The notes below the pieces were generated by a model. It saw only the letters and a list, made by a program, of their open reading frames with translations. It ran no database searches and was not told the origin of the DNA. From Bacteroidota bacterium (GTDB lineage Bacteria; Bacteroidota; Bacteroidia; Flavobacteriales; Flavobacteriaceae), in assembly GCA_021793135.1 (NCBI GenBank), contig JAJYTI010000092.1, positions 1 to 8,667 on the forward strand: DNA of 8,667 bases, given 5' to 3'. Position 1 is the first letter of the stretch, and each line of letters opens with the position of its first letter. A program made the translations under genes and the position numbers. Positions 1 to 6,572 of this stretch are shown piece after piece.

Positions 1-87
1 CTCTACCATGCTACAAGTCTCTATAGAACTATTGTCGCGCATAAGACTTGCAAGATTTAAAGGCATTTTATAATAAGTACTATTCAT
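1..87 (-). CDS. tssE: Type VI secretion baseplate protein TssE (gp25-like), N-terminal fragment
   Basis: Partial gene cut by the left edge: only the first 29 codons are visible, starting at the ATG read from 87 down. The translation begins MNSTYYKMPLNLASLM and continues with a Glu-Thr-Cys-Ser stretch. This pattern (two aromatics, Lys-x-Pro-Leu, then a short Cys-Ser segment before a Ser-Ile) is how Bacteroidota GPW/gp25-family TssE proteins begin, from my memory of the family. TssE is a wedge component of the T6SS baseplate, related to phage T4 gp25, and acts in the cytoplasm against the inner membrane. The upstream neighbour on the same strand is a TssH/ClpV-type unfoldase, which makes a type VI assignment more likely. 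No clear Shine-Dalgarno precedes the ATG. The identification rests on a short stretch, so a chance resemblance cannot be excluded. Confidence 0.62.
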   Translation of the reverse strand, partial: MNSTYYKMPLNLASLMRDNSSIETCSMVE

Positions 88-338
88 ATTAATAGCAGAT
101 CTTTATTGTTTTAGATTAAATAAAAAAAGCATTATGATTTACTCCAAAATGGTTTTATGTATTCTTATTACCTTGACTGCAAACTGTTTATATGCATAAG
201 GTATAAAGTAGTTTTACGTGTTGTATGATTAGCACGTTTTCTACTTTTCACTGACTAAGTATGAATACTGAAAAAAAGAGGGTGGTAAAATAGCTTCAGA
301 TATTACAATACTTTATTTTATAGTGAAATTTAAGCTTT
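88..338. other. Intergenic gap between tssH and tssE
   Basis: This 251-bp AT-rich gap separates the tssH stop from the tssE start on the minus strand. It is long for two genes of one operon, so tssE may have its own promoter here. I could not find a convincing Bacteroidota promoter (TTTG about 19 bp upstream of TAnnTTTG) on the minus strand. The only structure seen is a weak inverted repeat, ACGTG at 216-220 against CACGT at 233-237, and a short palindrome TATGCATA at 191-198. No terminator hairpin with a T-run was found after the tssH stop. A 16-codon plus-strand ORF (149-199) looks like chance. Confidence 0.5.
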
Positions 339-2819
339 TTAACTTATATCCCATAGTAGTTTCTCTTCTTTTTTGTCCCAGTCTATAGATATCTTTTGTC
401 CTTTAACAATTTCTTCGGCAACTATCTTTTTTGAAATAGGTCTTGCAAGTTGAGAACGAATTACTCCACTTATTTGTCTAGCTCCATATTCACTACTGAA
501 TCCTGTTACTGCAAGATTTCTTGCAGCTTCATCTGTAATGCTAAATGCGATGCCTAAATGATGTAAAGAATGGATTAAAGATTTCAATTGAATTTTAAAA
601 ATCATTTCCGCTATATCTTCTGATATTGGGGCAAATGGGATAATGTCTGTTAAACGTGCTAAAAATTCTGGTCGGAAACTTCCAGCCATAATTTCCATGA
701 GTTCTGTTGAAGTAGGAATGATATCTTGTTCAAATTTTTCAACAATTCGTTCACTTCCTATGTTGGATGTAAATAAGATTAAGGCATTACTAAAATCACC
801 TTCTTTTCCTAATTTATCACTTATTTTACCCTCATCCATTATTTGTAAGAACACATCAAATACAGATTGATGGGCTTTCTCTATTTCATCAAATAATACC
901 ACGGCGTATGGTTGTTGACGAATTTTGTTAACTAGCATTCCACCTTCTTCATAACCAACATATCCTGGAGGGGCTCCGTATAATAATGCTGCAGAATGTT
1001 CTTCTTTAAACTCAGACATATCGAAGCGTATCATGGCATTCTCGTCATTAAATAAATGTTCTGCAACCGATTTCGCCAATTCCGTTTTTCCTGTTCCAGT
1101 AGGGCCTAGCAGGAAGAAAGATCCTATGGGTTGTCCTGGTTTGTTAAGTCCACTTCTACTTTCTACAACCGCATCAGAGAGTATTTTAAGTGCATGGTCT
1201 TGGCCTACAACTCTCTTTTTTAGGTGCGATTCCATATGGAGAAGTTGTTCTTTCTCTTGTGCTTGTATTTTTCCAATTGGGATATTAGTTTTAGCTGCCA
1301 TAACAGCGGCTAATTCTAATCCACCAACTTTTTCTCGTTTGATTTTTGAATACTCGACTAATTCTTCATAAACCGTTGTGATAATACTTTGAGCTTTTTC
1401 TATGGTAAAAGTGTTATCGATCTCTGGCTGTTCTTTTAGTGATCCCCATAAAATAGGGCTAATTCTATTTTTAAGTTGTCCATACATCCATATAAGCTCT
1501 TTAACCTTTTCATTGTCATTCTCAAACTCTTGTTCAAGTGTCTGATCATATTCTTCTTTCCACTTACTAAGTTCTTTGACCGAAAGTTCATCTAGCATTT
1601 TGATAGCCGACATGGTTCTGTCCATTAAATCAATAGCAGCATCAGGGAGTTTCTTGCCTTTGGCATAGCGTTGCGCTAAACGGACACATTCTGGTAGTGC
1701 ATTTTTTTCTACCTCAATATCATGATAGGAGCTATAATTGTCTAGTAAAGTACTTAACATTTTTACGCATGTATCTACATCTGGTTCATCAATAGATAAT
1801 ACTTCAAATCGTCTGTTGAAAGCTTGCTCTGGTTCTATTATTTTGCGATACTCTTCATGTGTTGTAACTCCTATTACTGTTATCTCGCCACGTGCAAGCT
1901 CTGGTTTAAGAAGATTTCCAATATTTCCTGCTGCTCCATGTTTATCTAATAAAGCATGAATTTCATCAATAAATAAGATAGCCTTATCTAGCTTTTTGCA
2001 TTCATTGATTACTTTTTTTAATCGGTCCTCTACTTCGCCTTTATAGGAAGCACCTGAAAAGAGCATGCCCGTATCCAATTCAAGTAAAACAGCTTTACTT
2101 AACATTATTGGAACATTCTCATTTATAATTTCATGTGCAAAACCTTCTATTAAGGCTGTTTTCCCAACCCCAGGTTCTCCAGTTATAATTACATTGGGTT
2201 TACTTCTTCGGCACAATATCTCTACGAGATTTCTTGTTTCTTTTTCTCGACCAATTATTGCATCAAACTTCCCAGCTTTTGCTTGGGCGGTTTTGTCTAT
2301 ACAATATTTTTGAATTGCTGGGAACGAATTAGTGCCATTCTCAGATACATTATTCAATATATCTAGAGTTTCAGGTACAAATGTACTATTTAGAGCACCA
2401 AACGAACTTAAAATTTCATGCTCTCTAAGAGGCAAAGATTTTAATTGTTCTGTTGTGAAAGCAACCCCAGGCTTTACAATAGCCGTAAGCATACAAAGTG
2501 GAGTAATCTCATCTAATCCTAAACGTAAACGTACATCGTCGGAAGCTTCTAATATTCGATCTACAACTTCATCTTGCTCAACTTCTTCAGGTAGGTGTGT
2601 ATTTTTAGGATAATCTTCAATTCGCACATCTGCCCAGTCGTAAAAATATCCTGGATCTTTATCTAAGCTATGAAGAAAACCTCTAAGGTCAATTTCTCTG
2701 TGCATTAAAGCCTGAAGCATATGTGGTGCCCCATACTGTTCATTATAGTTTTCGCGTGCTATAGATTGTGCTATATGAAAAAGCTGTTTAATGGTTTCAT
2801 TGGTAATGATTATACTCAT
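339..2819 (-). CDS. tssH: AAA+ unfoldase of the ClpV/TssH type (type VI secretion sheath recycling)
   Basis: A complete 826-residue Clp/Hsp100 protein with two ATPase modules. Residues about 1-140 form a Clp-type N-domain. Module 1 has Walker A GEPGVGKT at 214-221, a pore loop with Tyr near 256-264, Walker B ILFIDEIH around 281-288, and an NRRF arginine finger near 335-338. A charged helical middle segment follows (about 404-500). Module 2 has Walker A GPTGTGKT at 572-579, pore loop GAPPGYVGYEEGG at 615-627 and Walker B VVLFDEIEKAH around 640-650. Both ATPase sites look intact, and I see no clear IGF/IGL-type ClpP-docking loop. ClpV proteins use ATP to pull apart the contracted TssB/TssC sheath in the cytoplasm so that it can be reused. 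The type VI assignment comes from the adjacent tssE start plus overall resemblance. On sequence alone a ClpB disaggregase or ClpC/ClpA-like unfoldase is the main alternative. The ATG at 2819 gives a natural Clp N-domain length; no Shine-Dalgarno is visible. Confidence 0.75.
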   Translation of the reverse strand: MSIIITNETIKQLFHIAQSIARENYNEQYGAPHMLQALMHREIDLRGFLHSLDKDPGYFYDWADVRIEDYPKNTHLPEEVEQDEVVDRILEASDDVRLRLGLDEITPLCMLTAIVKPGVAFTTEQLKSLPLREHEILSSFGALNSTFVPETLDILNNVSENGTNSFPAIQKYCIDKTAQAKAGKFDAIIGREKETRNLVEILCRRSKPNVIITGEPGVGKTALIEGFAHEIINENVPIMLSKAVLLELDTGMLFSGASYKGEVEDRLKKVINECKKLDKAILFIDEIHALLDKHGAAGNIGNLLKPELARGEITVIGVTTHEEYRKIIEPEQAFNRRFEVLSIDEPDVDTCVKMLSTLLDNYSSYHDIEVEKNALPECVRLAQRYAKGKKLPDAAIDLMDRTMSAIKMLDELSVKELSKWKEEYDQTLEQEFENDNEKVKELIWMYGQLKNRISPILWGSLKEQPEIDNTFTIEKAQSIITTVYEELVEYSKIKREKVGGLELAAVMAAKTNIPIGKIQAQEKEQLLHMESHLKKRVVGQDHALKILSDAVVESRSGLNKPGQPIGSFFLLGPTGTGKTELAKSVAEHLFNDENAMIRFDMSEFKEEHSAALLYGAPPGYVGYEEGGMLVNKIRQQPYAVVLFDEIEKAHQSVFDVFLQIMDEGKISDKLGKEGDFSNALILFTSNIGSERIVEKFEQDIIPTSTELMEIMAGSFRPEFLARLTDIIPFAPISEDIAEMIFKIQLKSLIHSLHHLGIAFSITDEAARNLAVTGFSSEYGARQISGVIRSQLARPISKKIVAEEIVKGQKISIDWDKKEEKLLWDIS

Positions 2820-3318
2820 AGCAACTTAATTAATGATTTTAAAATATTACATTTCTAATTGTAGTTTTAAAAAAGGGGCGTAACTTTTATTAGAATAGTT
2901 ATAGTAAAAACATTAGAACTGTGTAAACTCCGTAATACGAATATAATGAAATATTTTACATTACATTTTTTAAATGTTAAAATATTCGTTTTTATATGTG
3001 TTATTGGGTGATTAAGTGATTAATTTTACGTCTAAAGGATTGATAATTAATACTATCGTTTTTATAATGTTTTTGATAAATTATAAATTAGTTATAGCGG
3101 TTGTATTTGTAATGTTCTATTTTCAATAAGATTTTTGATATAAAAGGTGCTGTTATTTAGTAATAAGTAGTAATTCTCATTAAAAAATAAAGTGAATTTC
3201 AACACTAACTAGAAATAAAAATTATATTATACCTTATAATAGATTTAATAATTAAAAGGAGAATTATAAAATTCGATGGTTCATTTTTTGAATGAAAAAG
3301 ACTTTATAGGTAGTATAT
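2820..3318. other. 499-bp AT-rich intergenic region without a supported gene
   Basis: This gap lies between the tssH start and the stop of the ABC1-family gene, both on the minus strand, so it should carry the tssH promoter and the 3' end of the ABC1 transcript. It is extremely A+T rich. Seen directly: a long inverted repeat (2950-2986), a tandem duplicated 8-mer GTGATTAA (3008-3015 and 3016-3023), a small TTCATT/AATGAA hairpin (3280-3285 and 3291-3296), and a weak terminator-like repeat next to the ABC1 stop. A short plus-strand frame (ATG at 3067, or GTG at 3016, ending at 3129) would encode a very hydrophobic peptide of 20 or 37 residues. It has no ribosome binding site and AT-rich DNA yields such frames by chance. 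No canonical promoter pair was identified. Confidence 0.6.
2950..2986. repeat. Inverted repeat upstream of tssH
   Basis: The 9-bp arms AATATTTTA (2950-2958) and TAAAATATT (2978-2986) are perfect complements around a 19-bp centre. The centre itself contains a second small inverted repeat, ACATTT (2963-2968) against AAATGT (2972-2977). CGAATAT at 2938-2944 is also complementary to ATATTCG at 2982-2988, so alternative pairings exist. The element sits about 130-170 bp upstream of the tssH start codon, on the side where its promoter should be. It could be an operator or a leader hairpin, but in DNA this AT-rich a chance palindrome is a real possibility. Confidence 0.45.
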
Positions 3319-3331
3319 TTATTGTCTTTTT
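3295..3331 (-). terminator. Possible weak terminator of the ABC1-family gene
   Basis: AAAAAGAC at 3295-3302 is complementary to GTCTTTTT at 3324-3331; the second copy overlaps the last codons of the ABC1-family gene. On the minus strand this gives an 8-bp stem with a 21-nt loop, ending in a T-run that is part of the stem. A separate 6-bp hairpin (3280-3296) lies just beyond. The large loop and A/T-only ends make it a weak candidate. Confidence 0.3.
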
Positions 3332-4974
3332 TTATCTTTTATATAATTTCGAATAAATAACAAAACGATTCCTAAAGCGGCTATTAGAAACACTAGAGCC
3401 CAAACCGGTAGACCCAATGCTTTTGGCTCTAAATCAGCTACAATAATAAATCCAGATAGCAACAATAAAGACATAAACATAATAGCCAACACTATTTTAC
3501 TTACACCGCGTTTTACCGTCTGATTAATCCCGTTTAATCCGTCAATCTGATGGTTATGTTGGATGTTTCCAGATTTTAATTGACTGATTAAATGGTTGAG
3601 GTTCTCTGGCAATGTGTAGAACATACGCATATACGATGAAAGCATTGCTTTGTTCTCTTTCCATAGATTTTTAGGCTCAATTCTTTTTAAGAATAGATTT
3701 TTAGCATAAGGCCTCAAAGATGCGTAAATGCTCAGTTCTGGATATAGCTTTCTACCTATTCCTTCCATTAGAGTAATACCTCTAATTAATTGATAGATAT
3801 ATTCAGGAAAATAAAGTGCGTTATCGATGATAATTTCCCATAGCTTGTCGATTATCACACTAACATTAATCTCTCCCAGAGAAGAGTTTTCTATCATATC
3901 TAGAATCTCCGCAATGGAACGTTTAAAGGTCGCGTCGTCTTTTATATTTTGAACGATAGCAGTTTCTTTAATCACATCCGATAACCAATCTATATCTCCT
4001 AAAACAACAGAGAAAATAAAGCTCTCTAATTGCTTTTTATCCGATGCTAATAGTTTTCCCATATTACCGAAGTCTAGGAATACGATTTGATTGTTTTCTC
4101 GTACTAAGATATTTCCTGGATGTGGGTCTCCGTGGAAGAAACCATGGTGAATAATTTGGTCTAGGTATAAGTGTAAACCAGATTGTACTATTTCAGGAAT
4201 ATTATAGGCTTCAGAATCTTTAGGTAAATCTGTAATTTTTATTCCATCGATAAATTCCATACATAGTATAGCATCGTTGGAGTAGGCCTCATAGACTTTT
4301 GGAACATAGATATTTGGATTTTCTTCAAAGTTTTCTGCAAATCGGAGCATGTTCTTTCTTTCGTTATCGAAAGATAATTCCTCTAAGATAGTTTGTTCAA
4401 AAGAAGAAGCAATTAAAGGTAGATTTAGATTACGAAGCTTTGGCTGGTAGTTATGAAGCATCTGTGCCAAATCTTTAATCAATGCCAAATCAATCTGTAC
4501 CTTATCGATAATGTTTGGTCTACGAAGTTTTAAAATAACCTTCTCTCCGGTCTTTAATTTCGCTTTGAACACCTCAGATATAGAGGCTGCGGCTAGAGGT
4601 TCTAAATCTACTTCTTGGAAGTGCTCCGATACTTTTATATCTAATTCAGCTTCTAAATAGCTTGTAATATCTAGATTTTGCTCGCCATCTACCTGGTCCT
4701 CTAATTTTTTGAATTCAAGTATTAATTCGTCTGGAAACATTCCTTCTCTGGTAGATAGCGTTTGTGCTAGTTTTACGAAGATAGGTCCAAGTTCTTCCAA
4801 AGCTTGACGTATTCGTTTATATAAGTCTTGTTCGGAAGTAGTTAAGGTAGTATCAGTGGAATTAGTTTGCTTTTTATTCCAAGGTAATCTTGCAACTAAA
4901 TCTTCAAAACCATATTTGATTAATATTCCTGCAATTTCTGCACTTCTCTGTATTTTCTTCGTTGTATCTAACAT
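3319..4974 (-). CDS. ABC1/UbiB/AarF-family atypical protein kinase-like membrane protein
   Basis: A 551-residue protein of the ABC1 (UbiB, AarF, ADCK) atypical kinase family. Motifs in order: KxGQ-like segment GPIFVKLAQTLSTR (64-77), alanine-rich loop AAAS (128-131), a conserved Lys in VILKLRRP (K149), ExD-like segment EELSFDNE (198-205), catalytic loop HGDPHPGN (280-287) and metal-binding DFG (301-303). Two C-terminal membrane helices (about 494-513 and 522-541) match the usual layout with the kinase fold facing the cytoplasm. Members support quinone biosynthesis in proteobacteria and mitochondria, probably through ATPase activity. Bacteroidota generally make menaquinone, so the role here is open. 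Two hallmark motifs deviate: KxGQ reads KLAQ (Ala for Gly) and the ExD aspartate is Ser201. The ATG at 4974 gives a full-length N-terminal region; no Shine-Dalgarno is seen. It is divergent from the HD gene across 229 bp. Family assignment is secure, function is not. Confidence 0.88.
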   Translation of the reverse strand: MLDTTKKIQRSAEIAGILIKYGFEDLVARLPWNKKQTNSTDTTLTTSEQDLYKRIRQALEELGPIFVKLAQTLSTREGMFPDELILEFKKLEDQVDGEQNLDITSYLEAELDIKVSEHFQEVDLEPLAAASISEVFKAKLKTGEKVILKLRRPNIIDKVQIDLALIKDLAQMLHNYQPKLRNLNLPLIASSFEQTILEELSFDNERKNMLRFAENFEENPNIYVPKVYEAYSNDAILCMEFIDGIKITDLPKDSEAYNIPEIVQSGLHLYLDQIIHHGFFHGDPHPGNILVRENNQIVFLDFGNMGKLLASDKKQLESFIFSVVLGDIDWLSDVIKETAIVQNIKDDATFKRSIAEILDMIENSSLGEINVSVIIDKLWEIIIDNALYFPEYIYQLIRGITLMEGIGRKLYPELSIYASLRPYAKNLFLKRIEPKNLWKENKAMLSSYMRMFYTLPENLNHLISQLKSGNIQHNHQIDGLNGINQTVKRGVSKIVLAIMFMSLLLLSGFIIVADLEPKALGLPVWALVFLIAALGIVLLFIRNYIKDKKRQ

Positions 4975-5203
4975 ATTTTAATATAATAGTCCACATTAAA
5001 TGTAAGAAATAAAAGCAATCTTAAAGATGGTAAAATGCAAATATGGTATTAAAACTTCTGGTTGGTTTTCTTAATAATAGTCAGGAAAATATGGATAGAT
5101 GAGCTAATGAGTTATTATTTAAAGTAAATTTACAGTAAAGATTTTTAGACGATAAGGAGTTAATTATAATCGTTTAGTAATACCATTATAAAATAAGAAG
5201 CTA
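4975..5203. promoter_or_regulatory. Divergent promoter region between the ABC1-family gene and the HD hydrolase gene
   Basis: These 229 bp lie between two divergent start codons and so must contain promoters for both directions. The clearest element is a perfect 10-bp palindrome GTAAATTTAC at 5124-5133, part of a 14-nt sequence repeated upstream of the Crp-like gene. TAAATTTA within it differs by one base from the Bacteroidota -7 element TAnnTTTG, but I found no matching TTTG at the expected upstream spacing. AAGAAG at 5196-5201 is a weak ribosome binding site for the HD gene. Confidence 0.4.
5125..5138 (-). repeat. 14-nt repeat, copy 1 (upstream of the HD gene)
   Basis: On the minus strand this reads TTACTGTAAATTTA, identical to the plus strand at 5839-5852. 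The copy ends 65 bp before the HD gene start codon. Overlap with the palindrome GTAAATTTAC (5124-5133) makes it a candidate protein-binding site. Confidence 0.4.
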
Positions 5204-5794
5204 ATGCAACAAAATAAGTTATTGCAACAAATTGATTTTATTAAAGAAATAGATAAGATAAAATACATACAACGAAAAACTAAGTTATTTCATAGTAATA
5301 GAAATGAAAACGATGCAGAACATAGTTGGCATTTAGCAATGATGACGTTAGTTTTAGCAGAGCACTCTAATGAACCCATCGATGTTTTGAAAGTTCTGAA
5401 AATGGTACTTGTTCATGATATTGTTGAAATAGATGCCGGTGATACATTTATCTACGACACACAAAAAGATCATACTAACACAGAAGAGGAGAGGAAAGCT
5501 GCGAATAGAATTTTTGGATTGCTTCCTAAAGAACAAGCAAATGAGTTTATTGATATATGGGAAGAATTTGAAACTGGAGAAACTGCAGAAGCTAAATTTG
5601 CTAGAACCATGGATAGACTTGAGCCTTTATTGCAAAATGTTTCTAATGAAGGAGGAACATGGAAGGAATATGGTGTGCATTACGATAAAGTGTTTGAGAA
5701 AAAGAAGTCCATGGAAGAGGGTTCTGCTGTTATCTGGAATTACACGAAAAATCTGTTAGAAGAAAGCGTTAGAAAAGGCTTCTTGAAGAGATAA
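5204..5794 (+). CDS. HD-domain hydrolase, YfbR/HDDC2-like 5'-nucleotidase
   Basis: A 196-residue single-domain HD-superfamily metal-dependent phosphohydrolase. The expected residues are all present: His40 in AEHSWHLA, His71-Asp72 in LVHDIVEID, Glu75, Asp80 in AGDTF and Asp137 in TMDRLEP. This arrangement matches the YfbR / HDDC2 family, whose characterised members remove the 5' phosphate from deoxynucleoside monophosphates with divalent metal in the cytoplasm. A role in nucleotide pool balance or salvage is the reasonable inference; the actual substrate cannot be read from the sequence. Length is normal for the family. The ATG at 5204 is preceded by AAGAAG, a weak ribosome binding site. The gene is divergent from the ABC1-family gene and is followed after 125 bp by a Crp-like regulator on the same strand. 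I saw no terminator between them, so read-through is possible. Confidence 0.85.
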   Translation: MQQNKLLQQIDFIKEIDKIKYIQRKTKLFHSNRNENDAEHSWHLAMMTLVLAEHSNEPIDVLKVLKMVLVHDIVEIDAGDTFIYDTQKDHTNTEEERKAANRIFGLLPKEQANEFIDIWEEFETGETAEAKFARTMDRLEPLLQNVSNEGGTWKEYGVHYDKVFEKKKSMEEGSAVIWNYTKNLLEESVRKGFLKR

Positions 5795-5838
5795 TTAATT
5801 TCAATAAATCAGGTTTTAAAGAGAAGTTATAGCTGATA

Positions 5839-5852
5839 TTACTGTAAATTTA
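5839..5852 (+). repeat. 14-nt repeat, copy 2 (upstream of the Crp-like gene)
   Basis: The plus strand reads TTACTGTAAATTTA, the exact inverted copy of 5125-5138. It ends 67 bp before the Crp-like start codon, a spacing almost the same as copy 1. With the next bases it forms TTACT (5839-5843), an 8-bp spacer, then AGTAA (5852-5856), a 5-bp inverted repeat of operator-like shape. Confidence 0.4.
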
Positions 5853-5919
5853 GTAACTCCTAGCATGTAATCCTTATATGTTACCTACATATTAAAAATC
5901 GTATAATCGATAAAAGAAA

Positions 5920-6495
5920 ATGTTTAAATCCATCAAAAGTAAGCTGCAACTAGATAATGAAAAATGGGATCATTATATAGATTATTTTCATAGAATCGAG
6001 ATGCCTTCTAAAACAATTTTATTAGAAGAAGGATCTATCTCAAAAAAGATGTATATCATAGAAAAAGGCTGTATCCGTGTATGGATAAACAATAATGGAA
6101 AAGATATTACCACACAGTTTTTTATTGAAAATGAAATGGTTGGTTCTATAGAAAGTTTCAGAAAAAATATTCCAAGCCCTACTAATATAGAAACCATGGA
6201 ACCTTGTGTGTTATGGTGGATTTCTAAAGAGAATTTAGATACAATTGTAGAGGAAGTTATGAAAGATCCTAGATTAAGAAATTTATTTGTCGATAAAATA
6301 TTCGAACGCACTTTTGATTATATGAAGTATTTTATTTCCACTATAAAATATTCTCCTCTAGAACGTTATCTGCAGTTATTAGAAGAAAGGCCGGAAATAA
6401 TTCGACGTATTCCACAACATTATATCGCTTCTTATCTGGGAATATCATCTGTACATCTAAGTAGAATTAAAAATCAAATTCATAAAGAAAAATAG
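5920..6495 (+). CDS. Crp/Fnr-family transcriptional regulator
   Basis: A 191-residue regulator with the Crp/Fnr plan. Residues about 15-110 form a cyclic-nucleotide-binding-type beta roll (GSISKKMYIIEKGCIRVW at 38-55 is the typical double-psi strand pattern). A dimerisation helix follows at about 115-140, then a winged helix-turn-helix at about 145-187 whose recognition region is IASYLGISSVHLSRIKNQI (169-187). The beta roll lacks the GE...RxA phosphate-binding cassette of cAMP-binding Crp (the region near 71-95 reads ENEMVGSIESFR), and there is no Fnr-like N-terminal cysteine cluster. The effector is therefore unlikely to be cAMP or an iron-sulfur cluster and is unknown. Such short Crp-like regulators are frequent in Bacteroidota and often sit beside a metabolic or detoxification gene. 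Here the oxidoreductase gene starts 77 bp downstream on the same strand and is the obvious candidate target. AAAAGAAA precedes the ATG; no strong Shine-Dalgarno. Confidence 0.87.
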   Translation: MFKSIKSKLQLDNEKWDHYIDYFHRIEMPSKTILLEEGSISKKMYIIEKGCIRVWINNNGKDITTQFFIENEMVGSIESFRKNIPSPTNIETMEPCVLWWISKENLDTIVEEVMKDPRLRNLFVDKIFERTFDYMKYFISTIKYSPLERYLQLLEERPEIIRRIPQHYIASYLGISSVHLSRIKNQIHKEK

Positions 6496-6572
6496 GATTT
6501 AGTAACAAATGTTAATGTAAGAAACGTAGCTTGGTTATTACTTTTACCATTCAAACAAAATAGAAGAACAAA

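Noticed and set aside
149..199. 16-residue plus-strand frame resembling a signal peptide (MVLCILITLTANCLYA)
   Set aside because: Far too short, with no continuation after the stop and no ribosome binding site; AT-rich chance frame.
643..2613. Several plus-strand open frames of 73-112 codons opposite tssH
   Set aside because: They are antisense shadows of the intact Clp-type gene, with no family resemblance and low-complexity Ser-rich translations.
339..2819. Calling the AAA+ protein a protease subunit (ClpA/ClpC partner of ClpP)
   Set aside because: No ClpP-docking loop was recognisable and no clpP or clpS gene is nearby; the adjacent tssE-like start favours ClpV/TssH.
3008..3023. Tandem GTGATTAA 8-mer as a possible iteron or CRISPR-like repeat
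   Set aside because: Only two adjacent copies with no further units or spacers; most likely local slippage.
3016..3129. Plus-strand short frame (GTG at 3016 or ATG at 3067) encoding a very hydrophobic peptide of 37 or 20 residues
   Set aside because: No ribosome binding site. The residues (Ile, Phe, Leu, Asn, Tyr, Val) are those expected from random AT-rich DNA, and the region is probably the upstream non-coding region of tssH.
5354..6311. Alternative-frame ORFs overlapping the HD hydrolase and Crp-like genes (minus 5354-5536, plus 5433-5759, minus 5988-6311)
   Set aside because: Each overlaps a gene with clear conserved motifs and none shows a recognisable domain or start context.
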